7,926 nt of DNA, taken from assembly GCA_027488415.1 (NCBI GenBank), contig JAIYBS010000377.1, forward strand, positions 1 through 7,926, read 5' to 3'. The translations under genes were made by a program, and so were the position numbers. Shown piece after piece: positions 1 through 6,272 of this stretch. How positions within the stretch are numbered: the first letter of the stretch is position 1; each line of letters opens with the position of its first letter. The notes below the pieces were generated by a model, which searched no databases, had not been told where the DNA came from, and worked only from the letters and a program-made list of their open reading frames with translations. The stretch comes from Planctomycetaceae bacterium. Lineage in GTDB: Bacteria; Planctomycetota; Phycisphaerae; Phycisphaerales; SM1A02.

Positions 1-116
1 AGTGCGGCATGAAGATCGACGGCTACGACGACATCAAGGCCGGCGACGTCCTCGAGTGCTACAAGACCATCAAGGTGCAGCGCGGCCTCTCGGCCGTCGG
101 CGGCCGCAAGGAGTGA
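1..116 (+). CDS. infB: Translation initiation factor IF-2, C-terminal end (partial)
   Basis: Reading from base 3 gives 37 residues and a TGA stop at 114-116; the 5' part of the gene lies outside the window. The visible peptide begins CGMKIDGYDDIKAGDVLECY and matches the last beta-barrel of IF-2, the C-terminal fMet-tRNA-binding domain, whose usual ending is of the type CGI...YNDIKEGDVIE. IF-2 is the GTPase that brings initiator tRNA to the 30S subunit and promotes subunit joining in the cytoplasm. The protein continues about 15 residues past the usual ending with a basic tail finishing GGRKE. The rbfA gene follows directly, which is the classic infB-rbfA order and supports the call. The identification rests on a short fragment plus this neighbour. 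Confidence 0.88.
   Translation, partial: CGMKIDGYDDIKAGDVLECYKTIKVQRGLSAVGGRKE
108..113 (+). promoter_or_regulatory. Ribosome binding site for rbfA
   Basis: AAGGAG, a strong Shine-Dalgarno match, is formed by the last two codons (Lys-Glu) of the upstream IF-2 gene. It lies 12 bases before the ATG at 126, slightly longer than optimal. The ATG at 116, which overlaps the IF-2 stop, opens only a six-codon frame, so 126 is the supported start. Confidence 0.6.
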
Positions 117-125
117 TGACGACGG

Positions 126-572
126 ATGCACGGTGACGACCGGACATCTCCCCGCGGCGGGCCGCGGGACGCGGGGCATCGGGCTCCCGGGTTCAAGGGC
201 GCGCAGCTCGCGAGCCTCGTGCAGCGGATCGTCCAGACGGAGATCCAGCGCGGGCTCTCCGATCCGCGCCTGCGCGGCCTTGTGACGGTGCTCGGCGTCG
301 ACGTGTCGCCGGACCTCGAGGACGCGTCGGTGCGCGTCTCCGTGCTGCCGGCGGAGCTCGGGCCGCTCTCGGTGCAGGCGCTGCAGCACGCGGCGGCGCA
401 CCTGCGGCGGACCGTGCTGAAGGAGTCGAGGGTCCGCCACGCGCCGCGGCTGCGGTTCGTGCTGGACGACTCGCTGAAGCGCGCGGCCGAGCTCGATGCC
501 GCGATGCGCGAGGCCGCCGAGGCGGCCGGGACGGAACAAGATCCCGCCGACGGCGGGGAAGACCGAGGATGA
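126..572 (+). CDS. rbfA: Ribosome-binding factor A
   Basis: A 148-residue protein of the RbfA family, a cytoplasmic KH-type factor that binds the 30S subunit and is needed for late 16S rRNA maturation. The core runs from about residue 26 to 120. It contains QRGLSDPRL (41-49), VTVLGVDVSPDLEDASVRVS (53-72) and the late strand RLRFVLDDS (108-116), in the usual order. Where many RbfA proteins have the kink sequence A-x-G before F/Y-I/L-R, this one has AAAHLRR (89-95), so the glycine is replaced by alanine. A basic N-terminal extension of about 25 residues and an acidic C-terminal tail (about 135-148) lie outside the core. The gene follows infB after 9 bases and ends one base before the next ATG, so it sits inside an operon. 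Confidence 0.92.
   Translation: MHGDDRTSPRGGPRDAGHRAPGFKGAQLASLVQRIVQTEIQRGLSDPRLRGLVTVLGVDVSPDLEDASVRVSVLPAELGPLSVQALQHAAAHLRRTVLKESRVRHAPRLRFVLDDSLKRAAELDAAMREAAEAAGTEQDPADGGEDRG
565..568 (+). promoter_or_regulatory. Ribosome binding site for the HhH-GPD gene
   Basis: GAGG lies within the end of rbfA, five bases before the ATG at 574. This spacing favours 574 over the in-frame upstream ATG at 496, which would overlap rbfA by 77 bases and add 26 residues of out-of-frame rbfA translation. Confidence 0.5.
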
Positions 573-573
573 C

Positions 574-1575
574 ATGAGCGCGAAGACCGAAGCAAACCCC
601 GCCAAGCTCGCCGCATTCCTGCGCAAGCACGCCTCCGCCTCCGCGGCGATCAAGGCCAGCTCGGAACCGGACGGGATCGACCTCGTCGACCTCTTCGTCC
701 ACTCGTACCTGCTCTGGCAGGCCCCGTCGACGGACGCCGCGCAGGCGCTCAAGCGCCTGAAGGCGGCGTTCATCGACTGGAACGACATGCGCGTCAGCCT
801 CGTCGGCGACATCGTCGACGTGATCGGCCTGAAGCACTGGCGTGCGCACGACCGCGTGTCGAAGCTGCGCGACGCGATGAACGGCATCTTCCGCCGCGAG
901 CACAAGGTGTGCCTCGACCGCCTGCGGACGCTGATGAAGAAGGATGCCGTCAGCTACATGGACACGCTGCCCGGGATGGTGCCCTACGTGGCGCACCGGG
1001 TGCTCCTCGTCGGCGTCGACTTCCACTCGGTGCCGCTCGACGAGTTCGGGCTGCAGCTGCTCGTGCAGTCGGGGGCGATCCCCGCCGGCATGAGCCTCGC
1101 CGAGGCGCAGAGCTGGGTGACGCGACACGTGAAGGCCGAGGAGGCGCGCGACGCGCACCGGGCGCTCGTCGCCGCGGTCGACCACATGTGGGAGACGAAC
1201 CCGCCGAAGCTCCCGAAGAGCGCCACCAAGCCCGCCGAGCTCGCGCCGCCCAAGCCGGTCGAGGAGGCGCGTGCCGCGGCGCGTGCGCTCGTGGACGCGC
1301 AGCTTGCCGCCGAGCGCGCCGCCCTGATGGCGGAGCGTGCCGCGCGTCGCGAGGAGATGCGGCGCGAGAAGGCCGCGCTCAAGGCCAAGGAGGCCAAGGC
1401 CTCCGGCAAGCCGGCGGCGAAGGCGCCGACCAAGCCGGCCGCCGCGAAGGCCGCCCCGAAGCCTGCCCCGAAGGCAGCGGCCAAGCCGGTCGCGAAGCCC
1501 GCTCCGAAGCCTGCGTCGAAGCCGCAGCGTCCCGTCGCGAAGGTCTCGGCGAAGGCCGGCGCCAAGAAGAAGTGA
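574..1575 (+). CDS. HhH-GPD (endonuclease III-like) protein with histone-like Lys/Ala/Pro tail
   Basis: A 333-residue protein. Residues about 35-205 resemble the HhH-GPD base-excision glycosylase fold. LLWQAPSTD (46-54) sits where endonuclease III has LLSAQATD, and the helix-hairpin-helix is LPGMVPYVA (132-140). The conserved Asp follows in PLDEF (D156). The endonuclease III catalytic Lys position holds Tyr138. Tyr is also found there in some MutY enzymes, but the MutY catalytic Glu is not visible. The only cysteine is Cys113, so the C-terminal 4Fe-4S loop of Nth/MutY is absent. Residues about 226-273 form a charged, probably helical linker. Residues 274-333 have no acidic residue and carry Lys about every fourth position, like histone H1 or AlgP tails. 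It may be a DNA-binding or structure-recognising protein, or a monofunctional glycosylase; activity is uncertain. The gene is one base from rbfA and three from the TPR gene. Confidence 0.72.
   Translation: MSAKTEANPAKLAAFLRKHASASAAIKASSEPDGIDLVDLFVHSYLLWQAPSTDAAQALKRLKAAFIDWNDMRVSLVGDIVDVIGLKHWRAHDRVSKLRDAMNGIFRREHKVCLDRLRTLMKKDAVSYMDTLPGMVPYVAHRVLLVGVDFHSVPLDEFGLQLLVQSGAIPAGMSLAEAQSWVTRHVKAEEARDAHRALVAAVDHMWETNPPKLPKSATKPAELAPPKPVEEARAAARALVDAQLAAERAALMAERAARREEMRREKAALKAKEAKASGKPAAKAPTKPAAAKAAPKPAPKAAAKPVAKPAPKPASKPQRPVAKVSAKAGAKKK
1396..1572 (+). repeat. Low-complexity Lys/Ala/Pro coding repeat, 12-base period
   Basis: This stretch encodes residues 275-333 of the HhH-GPD protein. Lys falls at 275, 279, 283 and 287, then after a one-residue slip at 292, 296, 300, 304, 308, 312 and 316, and again at 323, 327 and 331. 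In DNA this gives imperfect 12-base units built on AAGCC(G/T)GC. The tail is basic with no Asp or Glu, a composition typical of non-specific nucleic-acid binding. Repeats of this kind often change in copy number by slippage. Confidence 0.8.
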
Positions 1576-1578
1576 CCG

Positions 1579-4500
1579 ATGCGCCGCGCGCGTGCAGTCG
1601 TGCGGCCTGGCCCCTCGCGTCGCCTCGCGGCAGCCGCCGCGGTGGCGCTCGCCGCCTTCGTGCAGGCGGTGGCGGCAACAGCGCACTCGCCCGCGCCTCC
1701 TTCCGCGCCGCCGGGCATCCCGCCGTCGAGGATCGTCCCGTCGCAGCGCCCGCCCGTGTCGCTTGCCGCCGCGTTGCGCGCAGTCACCGAGCCCGCCGCG
1801 ATCGTGGTGGAGCGGCAGCGCCCGCCCGCGCCCGGGAGCGCCGGCGAGTCCGAGGCGGTCCGCCGCTACGTGCGCGGTCGCCAGCACATGCTCGACGGCC
1901 AGTTCCTTCGCGCGGCCGATGACTTCGATGGCGCGCTCCGTCTTGACGCCGACTCGACTGCGCTGCGCTCCGCACGCGCCGAGGCGGCCGGCGCGGTGGG
2001 CGACCTCCGCCGCGCGCTCGCCGAGTGGGAGGCGGTGCTCGCGAGGGATCCTTCCGACGTGCAGGCGCTCGTCGCCGTCGGCATGGCGTCGTTCGAGAAC
2101 GGGCAGTCCGGCCGCGCGGCGACGCTCCTCGGGCGCGCCTGGCCGGTGCTCGAGGCCGGCCGCTTCGAGGCGATCAGCGACGCGGGCCGCGCGGCGATCG
2201 GCGGCGCGCTCGCGAGGAGCCTCTTCCGTCTCGGTTTCGACGAGGCGGGGCTCGAGGTCGCGGCAATCGCGCTCGAGGCGCCGGTCGAGCAGGTGGCCGC
2301 GCAGCGCGGCGACGGGCGCGACGCGGCCGAGCGATCCGCTGCGGCGCTTTCGTTCGAGGCAGGCGAGGCGGCGCTCCGCGGCGGTCGCCCCGAGGCGGCG
2401 TTCGCGATGTTCGCGCGCAGCCACCTGCACCTCCCGGACGTTCGGGCCGTCGCGCTGGCCGCGTACTCGCAGCTCCTCGCGGGCGACGCCGAGGGTGCGC
2501 GCGCATCGCTCACGGTGCTGCTCTCCGACGCGCCCTGGCGCGATGCCGAGCGCACCGCCTACGCGGAGTGGTTGCTCCGCGCGCTCGGCGGCGATCCGGC
2601 GTCCCGCGAGACGCTGACGCTCGCCGCCCTGTCCGCGGATCAGGCGTTCGCGCGTACCGCCGCCGCGCCCGCCGAGGTCCGCGGCCGCATCGCGCGGCTG
2701 ATGGATGCCGCCGGGGACGTCGACGGCAGCGCGGCCGAGCTCGCCGCGGCCGTGGCGGACGGCGCGTGCGACCCGTTGGCGCTCGAGCTCGCGTTCCGCC
2801 GTGCCGGCGATGCCGGGGCGCCCGCGGCCGCGGTAGCGATGGTCCGGTCCCGGCCGGAACGCCTTCGCGAGGCCTGCCGGGCGATGGTCCGCGCGAGCCG
2901 CGACATCCGCGCGCTTCGCGCAGCCGTCGAGGCGCTGCCGCCCGGCGGCGCGCGCGAGGCGGTCGCCGCCGGCATGCTCGCGACCGTGCGCGCGTCGGGC
3001 GAGGCCTGGCGCCGCGCCGAGGCGGCCGCGGACGAGGACCCGTCGCGCCTGCCGCTCGAGGCGATGCTCCTCGCCGCCGTCTCCGCCGCCGATCCGGGCC
3101 TCGTCGCCCGCGCGGCCTCCGCGGCGCCCCTCGCGCTCGAGGACGATGCCGCCTGGCACGCCTCCGTGGCGCGTGCCTTCGCGGAGACGGGGGCCTCGTT
3201 CGATGCGGAGCAGTCGCTCGCCCGCGCCGAGCTCCTCGCGGGCTCGGGTACGCGCGAGCCCGAGGCCGAGCGTGCCATCGCACAGGCGCGTTCGCTGGTG
3301 GACGGCCGTGCTCCCGAAGGCTCCGCGCGTGCGCGTGCCGAGGTCGCGATCGCCGGCGGCGACGGCGCGGGCGCGACCGCGGAGCTGCTGCTTGCGCGCG
3401 AGGCGGACCCGGACGACGCCGCCGCGCTCGGGATGCTCATGCGCGTCCTGCCTCGGACGGAGGGGCCCGATGCCACCGACCGCTGGCTCGAGGCACAGCT
3501 CGCCGCGCACCCGAACGAGCCGGTCCTCTGGGAGGCGACGGTGCTGCACGCGATCGCCTCCGGCCGTGCGGCCGCGGCGCTCGCCCGCATCGACGCGCGG
3601 CTCGCTTCGGACCCGGACGACTCGCTGGTGCTCCCCGGGCGCGAGGCGCTGCTGCGCGCGGCGGGCCGAACGGCAGATGCCGCCGCGGCCGCGCACGGAC
3701 GGATCGCGTCGCTGCCTTCGGGGCCGCGCCGTTCGCTCGAGGAGGCCGACCTCGCGCTGCAGTCGGGCGCGCCCGATGCCGCCGTCGAGGCGCTCGGCCG
3801 GTTCGAGGAGAGCGCCTACCCGCCGCCGACCTCCATGCGCGCGGCGGCGCTCGATCTTGCGCGCCGCATCCCGCCGGCGACGGCGGGCCGCTCCGCCGCC
3901 ATCCGCCGCATCGCGCGCGACGCGATCCTCACGAACCCGCGGGCCTCGCTCGAGTTCTACGCCTTCGACGCGCTCGGTGCCGCGTCCGCGCCCGGCGCGA
4001 CGCCGCAGGCCGTGATCGCGTCCGTGGCCGCGATCGCCGCGGAGGCGGCGGCCGTGCCGGACCTGAGGCTGCCGGTCGAGTCCTGGCGCGCCTCCGCGGA
4101 CTTCCTCCTCGCCCAGCGGCAGCCGCTCGCCGCCGCCGAGTTCGTCCGCGCGCGGCTCGAGGACCCCTCCGATGCGCCAGCCGAGGACGTGGCGACGCTC
4201 GCCCAGGTCGCGATCGCCTGCGACGCGCTCGCGCGCGGGCGCGCGGCCGAGTCGGTGGCCCTCGTGAACCACCTCGCGGGCCTCGGCGTCCGGCCGTTCG
4301 ACGTCCCTGGCCGGCCGGCAGCGCCGTACGAGGCGCTGAGCGCCACCTACGTGATGCTCGGCGACCGCGACGGCTCCGAGCTCATCCAGGAGGCCGGGCT
4401 CGCGGTCGATCCGGACGACGCCGGGCTCCTCAACAACCTCGGGTACGCGCGCACGGAGCGCGGAGTGACCGATGCCGAGACGGAGTCGATGCTCGAGCGC

Positions 4501-4962
4501 GCGGCGCGTCAGCGACCGTCGGACCCGGGAACCCTCGACTCGCTCGGCTGGCTCCGCTACCGCCAGGGGCGCCTCGCCGACTCGGCGACGGGCCCCGGCG
4601 CCGTGACCTTGCTCCGCCGCGCGGTGACCGGCGCCGGTGCGTCGGCCGGCGCGGAGTTGCACGACCACTTCGGCGACGCCCTCTGGGCGTCCGGCGACCG
4701 CGACGGCGCGCGCCGACAATGGTCCCAGGCGCAGCGGCGCGCCGAGGACGGTCTGCCGCGGGACCGCCACGTCGAGCTGCTGCGGCAGGCGTTCCGTAAG
4801 CGGCTCGGCCTCTCGGCGATCGACGCGGCGCGCTACTACGATGACAACGACGGCGCCGTCGCGGCGCGCGCGAAGGCGAAGCTCGAGGCCGCGGAGCGGG
4901 GCGAGGAACCCCGCATCGCCCCCTCGGCCCCGGCCCCCGCGCCGGCCGCGAAGGCGCCGTGA
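1579..4962 (+). CDS. Large exported tetratricopeptide-repeat protein
   Basis: An 1127-residue, Ala-rich protein. The N-terminus has basic residues, a hydrophobic run (about 16-32) and an A-T-A site (33-35), consistent with a Sec signal peptide cut near residue 35. A Pro-rich linker (about 36-60) follows. Helical TPR-like pairs begin near residue 92: first AADDFDGALRLDAD (112-125), then ALAEWEAVLARDPSD (146-160). Degenerate repeats fill the middle, for example HPNEPVLWEATVLHA near 644-658. The best TPRs are C-terminal: LLNNLGYARTERG (950-962), LDSLGWLRYRQG (986-997) and LHDHFGDALWASGD (about 1027-1040). This LNNLGY/LDSLGW/HDHLGD succession recurs in exported TPR proteins of Gram-negative bacteria. 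The end (about 1110-1127) is Pro/Ala-rich. TPRs are protein-protein scaffolds, and no catalytic domain is visible. It is probably periplasmic; partner and role are unknown. The start is favoured by the signal peptide and the 3-base gap, although only a weak purine run (GAAGAAG, 1566-1572) precedes it. Confidence 0.8.
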   Translation: MRRARAVVRPGPSRRLAAAAAVALAAFVQAVAATAHSPAPPSAPPGIPPSRIVPSQRPPVSLAAALRAVTEPAAIVVERQRPPAPGSAGESEAVRRYVRGRQHMLDGQFLRAADDFDGALRLDADSTALRSARAEAAGAVGDLRRALAEWEAVLARDPSDVQALVAVGMASFENGQSGRAATLLGRAWPVLEAGRFEAISDAGRAAIGGALARSLFRLGFDEAGLEVAAIALEAPVEQVAAQRGDGRDAAERSAAALSFEAGEAALRGGRPEAAFAMFARSHLHLPDVRAVALAAYSQLLAGDAEGARASLTVLLSDAPWRDAERTAYAEWLLRALGGDPASRETLTLAALSADQAFARTAAAPAEVRGRIARLMDAAGDVDGSAAELAAAVADGACDPLALELAFRRAGDAGAPAAAVAMVRSRPERLREACRAMVRASRDIRALRAAVEALPPGGAREAVAAGMLATVRASGEAWRRAEAAADEDPSRLPLEAMLLAAVSAADPGLVARAASAAPLALEDDAAWHASVARAFAETGASFDAEQSLARAELLAGSGTREPEAERAIAQARSLVDGRAPEGSARARAEVAIAGGDGAGATAELLLAREADPDDAAALGMLMRVLPRTEGPDATDRWLEAQLAAHPNEPVLWEATVLHAIASGRAAAALARIDARLASDPDDSLVLPGREALLRAAGRTADAAAAAHGRIASLPSGPRRSLEEADLALQSGAPDAAVEALGRFEESAYPPPTSMRAAALDLARRIPPATAGRSAAIRRIARDAILTNPRASLEFYAFDALGAASAPGATPQAVIASVAAIAAEAAAVPDLRLPVESWRASADFLLAQRQPLAAAEFVRARLEDPSDAPAEDVATLAQVAIACDALARGRAAESVALVNHLAGLGVRPFDVPGRPAAPYEALSATYVMLGDRDGSELIQEAGLAVDPDDAGLLNNLGYARTERGVTDAETESMLERAARQRPSDPGTLDSLGWLRYRQGRLADSATGPGAVTLLRRAVTGAGASAGAELHDHFGDALWASGDRDGARRQWSQAQRRAEDGLPRDRHVELLRQAFRKRLGLSAIDAARYYDDNDGAVAARAKAKLEAAERGEEPRIAPSAPAPAPAAKAP

Positions 4963-4968
4963 CAGCAC

Positions 4969-4975
4969 GGAAGGA
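4969..4975 (+). promoter_or_regulatory. Ribosome binding site for yebC
   Basis: GGAAGGA lies in the 25-base gap after the TPR gene, 12 bases before the ATG at 4988. A second GGAG (4982-4985) is only two bases from the ATG and is too close to serve. The conserved MAGHS N-terminus independently fixes the start. Confidence 0.5.
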
Positions 4976-4987
4976 AGCGACGGAGCA

Positions 4988-5716
4988 ATGGCTGGACACA
5001 GTGCCTGGAAGAACATCAAGCACCGCAAGGCCGCGGTCGACGCGAAGCGCGGCAAGATCTGGTCGAAGTGCTCGCGCGCGATCATCGTCGCGGCGAAGTC
5101 GGGCGGCGGCGACCCGAAGTTCAACGCGGTGCTGCGGCTCGCGATCGATGCGGCGAAGGCCGCGAACATGCCGCGCGACACGATCGAGAAGGCGGTGAAG
5201 AAGGGCGCCGGCGGCGACGACGCCGACAGCTTCGAGGCGGTCCGCTACGAGGGGTACGGCCCGGGCGGCGTGGCGATCATCGCGGAGTGCCTGGTCGCGA
5301 ACGTCAACAAGACCGCGCCCGAGATCCGGATGATCTTCGACAAGAACGGCGGCAACCTCGGCGTTCCCGGCAGCGTGATGTACGGCTTCCACCACAAGGG
5401 CGTGGTGCTCGTGCCCGCGGGCGCGACGACCGAGGAGCGCCTCTTCGAGGTGGCCCTCTCCGCGGGTGCCGACGACATCGCCGGTGGCGAGGAGGGCTGG
5501 CAGGTCACGTGCCCGCCGGCGGACCTCGCGAAGGTGCGCGACGCGCTCGAGACCGCCTCGATCGCCTTCGAGGGCGCCGAGGTGTCGTACGTGCCCGAAT
5601 CGATGACCGAGCTCGACGAGGCGACCGCCGCGCGCTGCGCGAGGCTCGTCGCCGCCCTCGAGGAGCACGACGACGTGCAGAAGATCCACCTGAACGCGGA
5701 GATCCCGGATGCCTGA
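4988..5716 (+). CDS. yebC: YebC/PmpR (TACO1) family protein
   Basis: A 242-residue protein, the usual length of this family. It begins with the signature MAGHSAWKNIKHRKAAVDAK, followed by RGKIWSKCSRAI. Next come MPRDTIEKAVKKG (61-73), YEGYGPGGVAIIAE (88-101), KNGGNLGVPGSVMYGF (119-134) and the closing DDVQKIHLNAEI (228-239), covering all three family domains. Members are cytoplasmic. Older work described some as DNA-binding regulators (PmpR). Mitochondrial TACO1 and more recent bacterial work point to a ribosome-associated factor helping translation through difficult sequences such as polyproline. A translation role fits infB and rbfA upstream; it is commonly found near ruvC in other bacteria, which is not seen here. 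The stop overlaps the next gene by 8 bases. The family call is secure, the exact function less so. Confidence 0.96.
   Translation: MAGHSAWKNIKHRKAAVDAKRGKIWSKCSRAIIVAAKSGGGDPKFNAVLRLAIDAAKAANMPRDTIEKAVKKGAGGDDADSFEAVRYEGYGPGGVAIIAECLVANVNKTAPEIRMIFDKNGGNLGVPGSVMYGFHHKGVVLVPAGATTEERLFEVALSAGADDIAGGEEGWQVTCPPADLAKVRDALETASIAFEGAEVSYVPESMTELDEATAARCARLVAALEEHDDVQKIHLNAEIPDA
5698..5701 (+). promoter_or_regulatory. Ribosome binding site for the lipoprotein gene
   Basis: GGAG lies inside the last codons of yebC, seven bases before the ATG at 5709. It supports that start despite the 8-base overlap and suggests translational coupling to yebC. Confidence 0.5.
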
Positions 5717-6272
5717 GCAGACCGTTCGCGCCTCGTCGCCCCGCCGCACGCTCCTCGTTCCGTCGCTCGCGGGCGCCCTCGCCGCCCTCGCCGGCTGCGG
5801 CCACTCGCAGACCTGCGACTTCTCCGATCGCCCGCGCGACGACGTCTGGGCCGCGGTGGTGCAGGCCTCGCGCCAGCCGCGCTACCCGGACTGGATCGTC
5901 ATCGAGAACAAGGTGAAGGTCGACGAGTCGCAGCGTCGCGTGACGGTGTGGCGCGACATCCGCCGCGACATCGTCGGGCAGGGGCTCGCACCGCGCCGCG
6001 AGGACAAGGAGTGGCGCTTCAGCGCCGAGGTCTCCGACGGAGCGCCCGCCACCGTCACCTTCTCGACGCCCGACTGGTCGGTGCCCGGCCACTTCTGGCA
6101 GGAGGCCGACCACTTCTTCGCGCAGGTCCGCATGCGGCTCGGCGAGATGGGGCCGGTGACGCCCGCGCCGGGGGACCCGCTCGGCGGCGCTCCGGCATCC
6201 GCGACGCGCGACCCCGAGGCGCCCGGCGACGCGCCGGCGGCGCCGAAGGGAGGGGCGCTTGCCGCCCCGTGA
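5709..6272 (+). CDS. Small lipoprotein of unknown function
   Basis: A 187-residue protein with a lipoprotein signal: basic start (PRR at 11-13), hydrophobic run (14-28) and the lipobox L27-A-G-C30, with Cys30 the expected lipidation site. A second cysteine is Cys36. The mature part (about 37-147) alternates a short helix (RDDVWAAVVQAS, 43-54), several beta-type stretches (DWIVIENKVKVD, 61-72; RRVTVWRDI, 76-84; EWRFSAEVSD, 101-110; PATVTFSTPDW, 113-123) and a final helix (about 129-146). This looks like one small alpha/beta domain. Residues about 148-187 are a Pro/Ala/Gly-rich tail. I do not recognise a family. It should sit on a membrane facing the periplasm. It overlaps yebC by 8 bases and the VTT gene by 14, so it is probably produced together with both. 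Confidence 0.78.
   Translation: MPEQTVRASSPRRTLLVPSLAGALAALAGCGHSQTCDFSDRPRDDVWAAVVQASRQPRYPDWIVIENKVKVDESQRRVTVWRDIRRDIVGQGLAPRREDKEWRFSAEVSDGAPATVTFSTPDWSVPGHFWQEADHFFAQVRMRLGEMGPVTPAPGDPLGGAPASATRDPEAPGDAPAAPKGGALAAP
6246..6255 (+). promoter_or_regulatory. Ribosome binding site deciding a TTG start
   Basis: AAGGGAGGGG, the strongest purine-rich site in the window, lies in the end of the lipoprotein gene. Its GGGAGG core ends five bases before the TTG at 6259. No ATG or GTG start is better placed ahead of the first membrane segment, so the site supports TTG as the initiator. Confidence 0.6.

Noticed and set aside
496..573. Upstream ATG at 496 as the start of the HhH-GPD gene
   Set aside because: It would overlap rbfA by 77 bases, and the added residues read as frame-shifted rbfA. 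The ATG at 574 has GAGG at good spacing and one-base spacing from the rbfA stop.
1396..1572. Repeat tract considered as a CRISPR or intergenic tandem repeat
   Set aside because: It is in frame inside a gene, the 12-base units are imperfect and there are no spacers; it is explained by the Lys/Ala/Pro tail.
1579..1683. Possible twin-arginine (Tat) signal in the TPR protein (SRRLA near residue 13)
   Set aside because: The residues after RR do not fit the F-L-K type consensus and the region fits an ordinary Sec signal peptide.
2025..4799. A 924-codon + strand open frame within the TPR gene
   Set aside because: The product is almost all Arg, Gly and Ala, has no signal or domain, and is in another frame of a gene with clear TPRs and a signal peptide.
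193..5181. A 1662-codon open frame on the minus strand, antisense to rbfA, the HhH-GPD, TPR and early yebC genes
   Set aside because: Its translation is Arg/Gly/Ala-rich low complexity with no family motif, and it mirrors well-supported + strand genes. Such long antisense frames are expected when codon third positions are almost all G or C.
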